From: Haladaptatus sp. QDMS2
GTDB taxonomy: Archaea; Halobacteriota; Halobacteria; Halobacteriales; Halococcaceae
Assembly (NCBI RefSeq): GCF_029338295.1
Contig: NZ_CP119792.1
Coordinates: 372,001-436,000 of the forward strand
Length of the DNA stretch: 64,000 nucleotides
Direction of reading: 5' to 3'
Part shown: one piece after another, positions 1-9,068 of the stretch
Numbering within the stretch: position 1 is the stretch's first letter
Layout of the letters: each line of letters begins with the position of its first letter
Notes under the pieces: model-generated
What the model was told of the DNA's origin: nothing
Seen by the model: only the letters and a program-made list of their open reading frames with translations
Database searches by the model: none
Made by a program: the position numbers and the translations under genes

Positions 1-2938
1 CTGGGTGAAAGCCGTCCTGAAAGCCTACGATGCCGTGTTCCCCGGTCAGGACGGGGACGCGGAGCTCGTCGAGTTCCTCTCAGGAAAGGCTGCGCAGTAT
101 CCCGGGCTGGGGCCGAAAGACTCGCTTGCCGACGTGCGGCGGAACATCGAAGAAGGATTGCTCCAGCAGATTCTCCCCGCGATGAAGAACGCGCAGATTC
201 GCGGGAACTTCGGGAGTCACCAGACAACGCTCGCGCTCTCTGCGATTATCCAGGATATGCCAAACGGGTACACCGCAGACGCCCTCGACTTCCTGTTCCA
301 GGCCGGCGGCCTCGAATACGAGGACGACGGAACGCCGTGGGGCAACTGGTACATCTCCGGCGGTGACGTGCTCTCCTCGATTCTGACGAAGTTCGACCGC
401 GACGGCCATCCCTACGAGGGGAGCATCCACTACAACAGTCTCGTCGCGAGCGCGCTGCAGGGGACCGCGGATGCGCTGAACGGCTACGACGCCTACGAGG
501 GGGCAGACCTGTATCAGAACCCTATCTTCAAGCAGTCGTTCCAGACCCAACACCAGGTCACGTTCCTCAACAAGTTCGTCCCGAAGTACGGGGACAACGC
601 CGGGGCCGGCGAACCCGGCTTCGAGAACATGATCGGCGTTGACAACCTCGTGCGTGCCTACGACGTCTACGGTGGCGACGACCTCGCTCGCTGGATTTAC
701 CTCCGGAATCGCGAGTCCATGGACGGTCTTCGGCAGGGCATCTACAACGAGAACCCGAATTCGGTGAAAGCAGACATCGAGGCGATTCTGGAGGCGAAGG
801 GACCGCTCGACATCGGTAGTACACAACTAGCCGGACAGGGACTCACCGCGCTTCGGAGCGGTGAACCGGACGTTGGCCGCGCCGTCTGGACGTACTACGG
901 ACGCAACGGCTTTGGCCCCGACGCTGGCTACGGTGCGGGTCACACACACCGAGACACGCTCAACATCGGATTGTTCGGTCACGGACTAAATCTCTCACCC
1001 GACCTTGGCTATCCAGAGGAGACGGGTAATTGGCCAAAGCGATGGAACTGGACAGGGAACACCATCAGCCACAACACGGTTCTCGTGGACGAACAACGCC
1101 AGGACAAACAGTGGGTCTCGACACCCCGCCACTTCGACCACACAGACCGCGTCCAGTTGTTCGAAATCGACGCCGCGAACGTCTACCCACAGTGCGAGCA
1201 GTACGAGCGGACGACGGCGCAGGTGACCATCGACGACGAGAACTCCTACGTCGTGGACTTCTTCCGGGTCGATGGCGGCGACGACCACATTTTCAGTTTC
1301 CACGGCGGGACGGTTCCCACCGACCAATTCACCTACGAACTGAACGAGGGCGTCTCCGAGTTCGTGGTTCGAAACGGTGGCGGGTCGCTCGAAGCCTCCC
1401 GCGAGAAATCGTACTCGGGGATGTGGTCCACTCGCGTCCGCGACCCCTCGGGGGACGTTCACGACTGGCGCGGCCTCTCTGTCGACACAGGGACGAGCGA
1501 CGTGGACGTGTCCGTGAAAATCAACACAAGCGTCACCGGCTACAACGACTACTGGCACCACAACCACTCGGTGTACCTCGGACGCGACGGAGACGGCCGC
1601 CACGTCGTCGTCGGCGTCGGCAATCAGGCGGCAGACGACGACCCGCGAATGGGACTCTACTATCCCGAGGACAACACGTGGGGCGACCACAAATCGATTG
1701 CCGATTGGGAGAAAGCGACGTGGTACACGCTCAACGTGTCGAAGACCGGCACCAGCGTCGAGGTGTCGCTCGGAGACGAGAGCGGGACGACTCACGACGC
1801 GGGAGCCTTCACACTCCCGAGCGACACCGACGGCGCCGTCGGCGTCTTCGGCGGCATCGGGAAGGGACAGACTGGAGCGCTCTACTTCGACGACTTCGTC
1901 GCGAACGGGTCGGCCTACGACTTCTTCTCGACGAACTACACGGAGCAGGCGGGCATCGAGACAGCCGGCCTCGACCTCGTGGCGCAGAACGGCGGGACCT
2001 ACGCCGGAACGTCCGTTCCAAAGCCGGGATACGGCGAAGACACCACGTACAACGACGAGGTTGGAAACGGCTTCAACTACCTCTATAACGTCGAGCGCGA
2101 CGACGCGCCGGGCGAGTCGTTCGCCGTCGATTGGGACCTCGAAGACTACTGGGACGTGCTGGACGAACCGGCGGACGTCCATCTCCGGATGACCATGCTG
2201 ACCGACGTCGACGAGGTGGCCATCTGCAACGGTGACCCGCCACAGCGGTGGGGCAATCCGGAGACGTTCAAGTACGTGCTCGCCCGTCGGATGGGGAATG
2301 ACCTCTCGACGCAGTTCACCTCCGTCTTCGAGTCCTACGACGGTGAGCGACAGGTCGAATCCATCACCGAAGTTCCGGTTGCGAGCGACGACCCGACCGC
2401 ACGGGCGGTGAAAGTCGAACTCACGACCGGTCAGACCGACTACGTGGTGAGCGCGTCGAACCACGAACTGGAACACGCCGTCGGCGACGTGTTTAGCTTC
2501 GTCGGCGCGTTCGCTGTCTACTCGACCGACGTGGACGGAAGTCACGAACACGCCTACGTCCACGACGGGAAACTCCTCATCGCGGGCGGTGACCAGCTTA
2601 TTAACGAGTCACAAGGTCGAATCGAAGGCACAGTCGAGGACTTCACGCGCGATCTCTCGATGGAGAACGTCATCGACATCAAGACCACGTCCGGAAATAG
2701 TCGCCTCGCTGAGGCCGACGGCATGTGGATTTACGCGGACGCAGTCGAGATGCGAAACGGTGCATACGCGATTCGTGGCATCGAATCGGGCGACGCAAAC
2801 CGCGCCACCGTCGATATCGGCGAGCGAACGACGGTAAAGGAGTTTATCGACCCGAAAAATCCCGACGCTGGCTACGAGTACATACTCGAAGCGGGCGGTG
2901 AGTTCGTCATTCCACTCAGCGCCAGCTGGTCGGCCTGA
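1..2938 (+). CDS. Heparinase II/III-like polysaccharide lyase homologue with inserted lectin-like domain, 5' end outside window
   Basis: The reading frame is open to the left edge, so the first visible residues are internal. They align with about residue 305 of the complete paralogue at 19887-23600, so roughly 300 N-terminal residues (probably including a Tat signal) are missing. The visible part has the end of the alpha/alpha-toroid, then the heparinase II/III signature around 900-1090 (GHTHRDTLN, PDLGYPEETG, SHNTV), then a beta-sandwich C-terminus. Compared with the paralogue it carries an extra segment of about 215 residues (roughly nt 1311-1955) that looks like a concanavalin/LamG-type jelly roll (strand-rich, ending GALYFDDFVANGS). 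It lacks the different insert found in the paralogue. Family role: beta-elimination of uronate-containing polysaccharide; the actual substrate is unknown. Confidence 0.85.
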   Translation, partial: WVKAVLKAYDAVFPGQDGDAELVEFLSGKAAQYPGLGPKDSLADVRRNIEEGLLQQILPAMKNAQIRGNFGSHQTTLALSAIIQDMPNGYTADALDFLFQAGGLEYEDDGTPWGNWYISGGDVLSSILTKFDRDGHPYEGSIHYNSLVASALQGTADALNGYDAYEGADLYQNPIFKQSFQTQHQVTFLNKFVPKYGDNAGAGEPGFENMIGVDNLVRAYDVYGGDDLARWIYLRNRESMDGLRQGIYNENPNSVKADIEAILEAKGPLDIGSTQLAGQGLTALRSGEPDVGRAVWTYYGRNGFGPDAGYGAGHTHRDTLNIGLFGHGLNLSPDLGYPEETGNWPKRWNWTGNTISHNTVLVDEQRQDKQWVSTPRHFDHTDRVQLFEIDAANVYPQCEQYERTTAQVTIDDENSYVVDFFRVDGGDDHIFSFHGGTVPTDQFTYELNEGVSEFVVRNGGGSLEASREKSYSGMWSTRVRDPSGDVHDWRGLSVDTGTSDVDVSVKINTSVTGYNDYWHHNHSVYLGRDGDGRHVVVGVGNQAADDDPRMGLYYPEDNTWGDHKSIADWEKATWYTLNVSKTGTSVEVSLGDESGTTHDAGAFTLPSDTDGAVGVFGGIGKGQTGALYFDDFVANGSAYDFFSTNYTEQAGIETAGLDLVAQNGGTYAGTSVPKPGYGEDTTYNDEVGNGFNYLYNVERDDAPGESFAVDWDLEDYWDVLDEPADVHLRMTMLTDVDEVAICNGDPPQRWGNPETFKYVLARRMGNDLSTQFTSVFESYDGERQVESITEVPVASDDPTARAVKVELTTGQTDYVVSASNHELEHAVGDVFSFVGAFAVYSTDVDGSHEHAYVHDGKLLIAGGDQLINESQGRIEGTVEDFTRDLSMENVIDIKTTSGNSRLAEADGMWIYADAVEMRNGAYAIRGIESGDANRATVDIGERTTVKEFIDPKNPDAGYEYILEAGGEFVIPLSASWSA

Positions 2939-2963
2939 GAACTGCGAATTCACCCTGTCGGCG

Positions 2964-2968
2964 TTTTT
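2964..2968 (+). terminator. T5 tract after lyase-like gene
   Basis: A run of five T lies 26 nt after the stop codon in an otherwise GC-rich spacer. This is the minimal signal for archaeal intrinsic termination. Similar T5 tracts follow three other genes in this window. Confidence 0.35.
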
Positions 2969-3011
2969 CGGACGAATCTTCAAGACCCGTGCCTGCGAGG
3001 TACAAATTGAC

Positions 3012-3908
3012 ATGGCGAGCAAGCGCGAGCAGTATCTAGCGAACGCGGTGTACGACAAGGACGAACAGCCAGTCTCTACGCTCATCGACGCCCATACCCA
3101 CATCGGGCAGGTGCGCCAGTACGACCTCGGGGTGACGCCAGAGCGAATGATAGAGTACATGGACTCCCACGGCATCGACAAGGCGGTCCTGTTCCCGCTC
3201 GAATCGCCCGAGGGCTCTGCCTACCTTATCACCACGCGAGAGGTGCTCGCGGCCGCCTCCCGGTTCCCAGACCGATTCATCCCGTTCTGTTCTATCGACC
3301 CCCGGTCGCACCCCTACTACGACGAGTCGCGATTCGAGGACGCCATCGCGGAGTACGTGGACCTCGGCGCGCGCGGGTTCGGGGAACTCAAGTGTGGTCT
3401 CCCGGTTGACGACGAACGGATGCAGACGCTCTATCGAATTTGTGGCGAGCAGGACTTGCCCATCCTGATGCACATCGACGACCAGTGCTGTACGGACGAA
3501 CCCGGCCTTCCCGGCTTAGAGCGGATGGTCCAGCAGTATCCCGAGACCAATTTCATCCTGCACGCACCCGGCTGGTGGGTCCACATCTCTGCGGACGTCG
3601 AAGCGGGCGACCTCGGACGGTATCCAAAAGACCCCGTCGTGCGCGGGGGTCGGTGTGACGAACTGCTCTCCGAGTACGACAACCTGTACGCTGATTTCTC
3701 GATGGGGTCCGGGTTCAACGCGCTCACCCGTGACGAAGCGTACGGTCAGGAGTTCCTCTCACGCCACCACGAGAGCCTCATCTTCGGCTCTGATTACCTC
3801 TATCCCGGCCAGCCGGTGATGCAGTTTGGCTTCTTCGCCGAGTTCGACCTCTCGACCGACCAGTGGGAGAACATCTGCCATCGAAACATCGAATCACTCC
3901 TCCTGTAG
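3012..3908 (+). CDS. Amidohydrolase-2 family metal-dependent hydrolase
   Basis: A 298-residue TIM-barrel hydrolase. The HxH metal motif is at the start of the barrel (DAHTH, D26, H28, H30), followed by FCSIDPR, GFGELK, PILMHID, NFILHAPGWW and a late IFGSDYLYPG strand with the conserved Asp. This pattern fits the amidohydrolase-2 group (decarboxylases, lactonases, aminocarboxymuconate-type enzymes). I chose the ATG at 3012 because the open frame upstream overlaps the lyase-like gene and has no conserved look. It lies 73 nt downstream of the lyase-like gene on the same strand, so it may hydrolyse a lactone or sugar-acid derivative from the same pathway (inference). Confidence 0.85.
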   Translation: MASKREQYLANAVYDKDEQPVSTLIDAHTHIGQVRQYDLGVTPERMIEYMDSHGIDKAVLFPLESPEGSAYLITTREVLAAASRFPDRFIPFCSIDPRSHPYYDESRFEDAIAEYVDLGARGFGELKCGLPVDDERMQTLYRICGEQDLPILMHIDDQCCTDEPGLPGLERMVQQYPETNFILHAPGWWVHISADVEAGDLGRYPKDPVVRGGRCDELLSEYDNLYADFSMGSGFNALTRDEAYGQEFLSRHHESLIFGSDYLYPGQPVMQFGFFAEFDLSTDQWENICHRNIESLLL

Positions 3909-4671
3909 GGCAATTCGACCGCGAATTTTTCCGAACGACGGTCACACGCACCGACCACCGGAGAGCCAACGGTTTGACGGTACGAAACGGCTGCAGAGTT
4001 CCGAATGGGGCGGAAGATAAGCGGATCAGAGCTGCTCCCAGCTGCCGTGGCGCGTCGAAAAACAGCTTGCGAAAATGTCGGCGGTCAAACGACGGTGAGG
4101 AGCGTTCGTTTGGGGTAGCTAAACGGAATCGAAATTGGGCGCGAAGCTCGATGCCCTTCGGCCTCGTCGAGTGAGCGTCAAATCGAAGGGCAGGTGACCT
4201 GCTGCTATCGGTTTTTCGAGGGTGTCAAGACTCTGATTTTACATCTGTACGTTTGTAATGTTAATGTCGAGGTAAGAGCCATACATAGGGGCAGATATTG
4301 ACTGGTAAACACCCACATACGTTCCCAATTTGCCCGTCTAAGAGGGTTTGAAGGGTAGATACAACCGTTTCGAATATTGTTTAGTAATTCAAAACAGCAT
4401 ATCGTTCACCCGGATGGGTTCGAGGCGGCTGGCGACCAGCGCGATAGTCACAGACGAATAAATGGAGGTCGCGCCCGATTTATAATGATTAATGGCATCG
4501 TTTGTGTGGGGGAATCGAGAGGCTGTGTGCGTTTCGCGTTTCCAAACGATTATTGGAACGAGAGCGGTGAGTTGCCCGAATCGAGGGGAGCGGTCAGGAC
4601 GGCAAAACGCGGCGCATGACACGTGGCACCAAAATACATATATCGCCTTCTGTGAATTGTGCGTATAGCTG
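3909..4671. other. 763-nt intergenic region upstream of ABC importer 1
   Basis: No convincing gene. Composition becomes AT-richer towards the transporter. Visible items are a T5 tract right after the hydrolase stop (3926-3930), an inverted repeat TTCCAA/TTGGAA with a 7-nt spacer at 4539-4557, and a TATA-like element (about 4635-4643) some 33 nt before the permease start. The short open frames on both strands have poor codon character and no recognisable domains. Confidence 0.6.
3926..3930 (+). terminator. T5 tract after amidohydrolase gene
   Basis: Five T residues begin 18 nt after the stop codon, in a GC-rich background; candidate archaeal intrinsic terminator. Confidence 0.35.
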
Positions 4672-5694
4672 ATGAGGTACTACATCACCCGCATTGGGCA
4701 GGCAGTGTTCACCCTGTTCGCGGTCTTCACCATCTCGTTTTTCATGTACCGGCTGCTCCCCGGAGGGCCGGTCGAGGCGATGCGCCAGCAGATGGTATTG
4801 GAGGCCATGTCAACAGGCGGCGAGGTCGATATGCAGCGCATCAATCGACTCGTCGAGATATACACGGGCATCCAACCCACGGAACCGCTTTACGTACAAT
4901 ACTTCAACTACATCCGGGACATCGTGCTGTATCAGGACTTCGGGAAGTCCATCTGGAAAAACCAGCCGGTGTTCCAGATTCTGTTCACCGCGATGCCGTG
5001 GTCCGTGTTCGTGAGCATCTACGGGCTCCTGCTCGGCTTTACCACGAACATCCTGCTCGGGTCGCTGATGGCCTACAGAGAGGGGGGCCGATTCGACAAG
5101 ACGATGTCAATCGTGGCCACGATTTCCACCTCTGTTCCCTACTACGTCGCGGCAATCTTGATGCTCTCGTATCTCGCCTTCGAACTGGGCTGGTTCCCGA
5201 CCGGCGGGCGATACGACTCGCAACTCACCTCACCGGGATTCAACGTGCCGTTCATCGTGAGCGTCATCAGGCACGCCGCGTTGCCCATCCTCACCGGGTT
5301 CGTCGTCGGCTTTGGCGGCGGTGCACTCGCCATGCGCGGCAACAGCCTTCGCGTGATGGGTGAAGATTACATCCGTGTCGCCCAGTTGCGCGGACTGAGC
5401 GAGACGCGCATCGCGACGCGGTACGTGACGCGCAACGCCATCCTCCCGATGTACACCAGTCTGATGATTGGAATCGCGAGCATCTTCAGCAGTTCCATCA
5501 TCATGGAACAGATCTTCAACTACCCCGGTGTCGGCTGGTACACCTTCGGGGCAATCGAAAACCGCGACTACCCACTGCTGATGGGCGTGTTCATCTTCTT
5601 CACTGTCATCACGCTCATCGGAGTGTTGATAGCAGAGTTCACCTACGGGTTCATCGACCCACGGGCAAGCACCGGCGACAAGGAGACGTACTGA
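4672..5694 (+). CDS. ABC transporter permease, DppB/OppB type (importer 1)
   Basis: A 340-residue inner-membrane permease with the usual start (YYITRIGQAVFTLFAVFTISFFMYRLLPGGPVE), six predicted membrane segments and the EAA-like coupling loop (GEDYIRVAQLRGLSETRI). It ends FIDPRAS as DppB proteins do. Family members import oligopeptides or, in many archaea, oligosaccharides. It starts an apparent operon with the second permease 3 nt downstream and then a lipoprotein binding protein. The context of lyase-like genes and a glycosidase favours an oligosaccharide substrate (inference). The N-terminal half of the fused permease at 26257-28359 is its paralogue. Confidence 0.93.
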   Translation: MRYYITRIGQAVFTLFAVFTISFFMYRLLPGGPVEAMRQQMVLEAMSTGGEVDMQRINRLVEIYTGIQPTEPLYVQYFNYIRDIVLYQDFGKSIWKNQPVFQILFTAMPWSVFVSIYGLLLGFTTNILLGSLMAYREGGRFDKTMSIVATISTSVPYYVAAILMLSYLAFELGWFPTGGRYDSQLTSPGFNVPFIVSVIRHAALPILTGFVVGFGGGALAMRGNSLRVMGEDYIRVAQLRGLSETRIATRYVTRNAILPMYTSLMIGIASIFSSSIIMEQIFNYPGVGWYTFGAIENRDYPLLMGVFIFFTVITLIGVLIAEFTYGFIDPRASTGDKETY

Positions 5695-5697
5695 CCG

Positions 5698-6717
5698 ATG
5701 AGCAAAGACCCACAGCAACAAAGCAACAGAACGCAAACGAGCATCTTCGACCACGGTGGAGACTTCACCGGACAGACGAGCACTCGGTCAGAGCGCGCCT
5801 ACCGGCACGCAGACCAGTACGTCCTCGCGCCGATTCGCGTCGGCCTCACCGACTGGCGAATGCCCGTTGGCGGCATCATCGTCTGCTTTTTCATCCTGCT
5901 CGGGACGATCGGCGTCGACTACGTGCCTGCGCCGAAGACGAGCGACGGTGTGCCGAAAACTCCCGCGTTCGTCGATTGGGCCGTCCCGCTCGGCACGGAC
6001 AATCTGGGGCAGGGCGTGGCCAAACAACTGGTCCACGCGACGCCGGCCATGCTCAAGATGGCGCTCGCCGGGGCAATCGTCGCGACCGGCCTCGCCGTCA
6101 TCATCGGCACGGTTGCGGGGTACAAAGGCGGAACCGTCGATTCGGTGCTGATGACCCTCACTGACGTGGTGATGACCATTCCCGCACTCCCGCTAGTCAT
6201 CGTACTCGCGGCCATCTACCAGCCAAAAGACCCCTTCGTGGTGGGGATGATTCTCGCCATCGACAACTGGCCGGGCCTCGCCCGGGCGCTCCGGTCGCAG
6301 GTGCTCACCATCCGCGAGGAGTCCTACATCGAAGCGGCGCGGACGATGGGGATTTCCTCGCCGACGGTGCTCGGACGTGACATCGTCCCGCAGATGATGC
6401 CGTACATCCTCATCAACGCAGCAAACGCCGCCCGGACTGTCATCTTCGAGTCCGTCGCACTCTACTTCCTCGGCTTCCTGCCGTTCTCGACGTTCAACTG
6501 GGGCGTGATGCTGAACCTCGCCTACCAGGCCGGTGCGATGTCGAACATCGACCTGTTCGGCCACTGGCTAATCGCGCCGATGGTCACGCTCGCGGTGTTC
6601 TCGTTCGGACTCATCCTGTTCTCACAGGGCCTCGATCGCGTGTTCAACCCGCGACTGCGAGCGCGACACGCGAAAACGGTTTCGAGCGACGACCGAACCG
6701 ACATCAGCAGCGATTAG
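5698..6717 (+). CDS. ABC transporter permease, DppC/OppC type (importer 1)
   Basis: A 339-residue partner permease. It has a long hydrophilic N-terminus before the first membrane span (about residue 55), the DppC-type extracellular loop containing PLGTDNLGQ, and the cytoplasmic EAA loop (ESYIEAARTMGISSPTVLGRDIVPQ). The C-terminus ends DRVFNPRLRARH. It starts 3 nt after the DppB-type stop and should form the heterodimeric membrane channel with it. The C-terminal half of the 700-residue fused permease in the second importer aligns along its whole length. Confidence 0.93.
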   Translation: MSKDPQQQSNRTQTSIFDHGGDFTGQTSTRSERAYRHADQYVLAPIRVGLTDWRMPVGGIIVCFFILLGTIGVDYVPAPKTSDGVPKTPAFVDWAVPLGTDNLGQGVAKQLVHATPAMLKMALAGAIVATGLAVIIGTVAGYKGGTVDSVLMTLTDVVMTIPALPLVIVLAAIYQPKDPFVVGMILAIDNWPGLARALRSQVLTIREESYIEAARTMGISSPTVLGRDIVPQMMPYILINAANAARTVIFESVALYFLGFLPFSTFNWGVMLNLAYQAGAMSNIDLFGHWLIAPMVTLAVFSFGLILFSQGLDRVFNPRLRARHAKTVSSDDRTDISSD

Positions 6718-6800
6718 TCGGTTCGGGTTTTCCGTTCCGTCGCACCCTCCACCGGAAAGGAATTAATTTTCACATCCCAATGTCGTCAAAATAATAGAGT

Positions 6801-6808
6801 ATATATAC
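6801..6808 (+). promoter_or_regulatory. TATA box for binding protein gene
   Basis: ATATATAC lies about 30 nt before the ATG at 6834, which fits a leaderless or near-leaderless transcript and gives the binding protein its own promoter inside the operon. Extra binding-protein synthesis relative to permeases is common for ABC importers. Confidence 0.55.
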
Positions 6809-6833
6809 GTTAACATTGAACAATGCGGTGTAT

Positions 6834-8762
6834 ATGGACAGTGCTAGTAATACGACTCCGAGCGGACGGAAGCGAGACGTTTCTCGACGCACCTGGCTCC
6901 GTGGCCTCGGCGTCGCGGGAATCGGGGCAATCGCCGGCTGTAACGACACGGGACGGTCGGGTACCACAAACACTCAGACCGGTGACCCACCAACTAACGC
7001 GAATGGCGAACCGATGGAACCGGTCATCGACGAAATCATGGGTACCTCCGCGATTCCCGCCGACATCCAGTGGAATCCGTGGGCGACGCCGTGGTCCGGA
7101 AATCTCGCTGGATTCGCGATGGAGTACGGCGGGCTGTTAAGCGCGAAGGGCGAACTGATTCTCTCCGGGTTCGACGATTGGAGTTTCGACGGTGACGAGA
7201 ACGCACTCACAATCGTCCTCGACGAAGAGCTGAAAAACTGGAATGGTGACCGGTGGACAGCCTCCGACATGATGGCCTACTGGGGCGTCGTCCACCACCA
7301 GGCCCCCGAGTCGAGCCAGTGGGAGCAACTGGAAGTCGTGGACAAATCGACCGCGCGGTTCTACTACAAGGAACCGCAAAATCCCGACCTGCTCAAGAAC
7401 GTCGCGATTCACGGCTCAATCATCGGCTGGAACGAGGACATCTGGGGGCCGTGGGTCGACCGCTACAAGGACGCCGCAGACCAGGACGAACGCGACCAAA
7501 TTAGCAAGGAACTGGTCGAGACCATCATCCCACACAGCGAGTTCCAGGAGAAAGGGCTTGGCACGAGTCCGTACAAATTGGACGCCATCACCGAACAGGA
7601 GGTCATCTTCAAGCGGTGGGACGGCCACCGCCTCGCGGACGACATCGAAATCGAAACCATCCGACGGCCGTACGCGGCGAATCAGGCCCGCGAGGACGAA
7701 CTCATCACGAGCGACCAGGTGGACTTCGAGAACGGGCCGCTCAACCAGCGCTTCGAGGGGCAGGTGCCCGACTACATCCAGAACCTTACGACCTGGCAGG
7801 GCAAGTGGCTCATCAAGATGCTCATCAACTGGCGCAACCGCGAGTACCTCCAGGACGTGAACGTCCGCCGGGCGATGGCCGCCGTCATCGACACGGAGGC
7901 CGTCGCGACGAGCGTCGGATCGGGGAACCCCGTCAAGGTCCACTCCGGGATGGACTACGGGTTCACCGAGAAGTACGCTGGCAACCAGATGGACAAGTAC
8001 ATCGACTACGGTTCGAAGGCGGACTACGAACTCGCAGACGAGTACCTCGCGAAGTCGGGCTACTCGCGCGAAAACGGGACCGTCGTGGACGAGAACGGGG
8101 ACGAACTCGAAAAGCTTCGCTTCGTCGCGGGAACCGCGAAGTCGTGGTTCCTGCCGGCACAGGTCGCCTCCGCACAACTCAAGGAGTACGGGTTCAACGT
8201 CGAGTTCAACTCCGTCGAACGGGGGACGAAACTCGACATCGTCGAGAACAAGATGGGTGACTGGGACCTGAGCACCGAAAGCCACTACGCAGGCAGCACC
8301 TACCACCCAATCTCCTACTTCAACTGGGGGTCGTTCTGGGGCTGGCGACTGGCGAAAGGTCGGTTCGGCGCGGCCGCCGGGTCGAAACAACAACTTAGCG
8401 AGTGGCTCGACCAGGGTGAGGAGTTCTCGCCGTACAACGGCAAACCGCTCACGCCCGAGGTACCGACCGAAATCGGCGCACAGGACCTTTCCGGGGAGAC
8501 CAAGCGGGTCAACGTCTTCGAACTCTACGAGGAAGCCCACACGCCGATTTCACAGGAGCGAACGAACGAGATTATTCAGGACCTGAGCTGGGCGTGGAAC
8601 TTCTACGTTCCGGACATCGACCTGTACAACGCCCAGCAGGGCTGTTGGGCAGACACGAAGAACTTCGATTGGCCGGACGACGAGACGGTTCTCCAGATCG
8701 TCAACGGCGGCGGGCCCGGCTACTGCGTCCAACACGGACTCACGAAGTACAACTACAAATGA
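6834..8762 (+). CDS. ABC transporter substrate-binding lipoprotein, family 5 (importer 1)
   Basis: A 642-residue family-5 (DppA/OppA-like) solute receptor. The N-terminus has a Tat motif (SRRTWLRG) followed by a hydrophobic stretch and a lipobox ending IAGC, so it should be exported folded and lipid-anchored. The body has the family-5 layout, including the region where the peptide or sugar is enclosed (VNVRRAMAAVIDTE). I chose ATG 6834 because a good TATA box sits at leaderless distance; an in-frame TTG and GTG lie upstream. Peptide-type receptors of this family often bind oligosaccharides in archaea, and the neighbouring lyase and arabinofuranosidase genes support that here (inference). Confidence 0.92.
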   Translation: MDSASNTTPSGRKRDVSRRTWLRGLGVAGIGAIAGCNDTGRSGTTNTQTGDPPTNANGEPMEPVIDEIMGTSAIPADIQWNPWATPWSGNLAGFAMEYGGLLSAKGELILSGFDDWSFDGDENALTIVLDEELKNWNGDRWTASDMMAYWGVVHHQAPESSQWEQLEVVDKSTARFYYKEPQNPDLLKNVAIHGSIIGWNEDIWGPWVDRYKDAADQDERDQISKELVETIIPHSEFQEKGLGTSPYKLDAITEQEVIFKRWDGHRLADDIEIETIRRPYAANQAREDELITSDQVDFENGPLNQRFEGQVPDYIQNLTTWQGKWLIKMLINWRNREYLQDVNVRRAMAAVIDTEAVATSVGSGNPVKVHSGMDYGFTEKYAGNQMDKYIDYGSKADYELADEYLAKSGYSRENGTVVDENGDELEKLRFVAGTAKSWFLPAQVASAQLKEYGFNVEFNSVERGTKLDIVENKMGDWDLSTESHYAGSTYHPISYFNWGSFWGWRLAKGRFGAAAGSKQQLSEWLDQGEEFSPYNGKPLTPEVPTEIGAQDLSGETKRVNVFELYEEAHTPISQERTNEIIQDLSWAWNFYVPDIDLYNAQQGCWADTKNFDWPDDETVLQIVNGGGPGYCVQHGLTKYNYK

Positions 8763-9037
8763 CAGTCTCCCCGCCTTGACGGGCGAGGAGTCCCACGTTG
8801 GGATGTTCTGGTATACGACGTGTCGCACTCGAATACCTGCTCGGGATTGCTGCTACCGACTTCGGCTTTGTATGTGAGCAGCCAGGTGAAGTGGTCGAAC
8901 ACTCACCTGCCGAGGCCCAAACCGCACAATCAAGTTCTACTGCCAAGGACTATCAGAACCCGGAGAATGAGTGTCGCAATCCCGAGAACTCCGAGAGACG
9001 GGTCAAACGGTAGCGATCTGCGTTCTGCTGGTCGCAT
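8763..9037. other. Intergenic region with imperfect hairpin, possible IS200/IS605-type remnant
   Basis: Directly after the binding-protein stop there is an imperfect 9-10 bp hairpin (CTCCCCGCC at about 8767, CGGGCGAGGAG at about 8780). It may simply terminate transcription. Its shape also recalls the right ends of haloarchaeal IS200/IS605-type elements. The following 230 nt contain no convincing gene and read poorly in all frames, which would fit a decayed element. I cannot confirm the remnant without a database search. Confidence 0.3.
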
Positions 9038-9046
9038 TATTTAATA
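9038..9046 (+). promoter_or_regulatory. TATA box for GH51 gene
   Basis: TATTTAATA is centred about 27 nt before the ATG at 9069, the distance expected for a leaderless haloarchaeal transcript. Confidence 0.6.
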
Positions 9047-9068
9047 CGGTGCTGGGACGAAATTCCCC

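Noticed and set aside
995-2563. Long minus-strand frame of 522 codons inside the first lyase-like gene
   Set aside because: Composition is Val/Arg-rich and without domains, as expected for the antisense of GC-rich haloarchaeal genes. The plus-strand frame has clear family motifs.
2898-3011. Upstream extension of the amidohydrolase start
   Set aside because: Would overlap the end of the lyase-like gene and adds residues unlike the family; ATG 3012 gives the normal N-terminus.
4377-4622. Short overlapping frames on both strands in the spacer before importer 1
   Set aside because: No conserved-looking domain, promoter or ribosome binding site; likely chance in AT-rich DNA.
7416-8540. Minus-strand frame of 374 codons opposite the receptor gene
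   Set aside because: Antisense shadow; the plus strand has Tat signal, lipobox and family-5 motifs. The same reasoning removes 9897-11102, 15756-16706 and 55069-56019.
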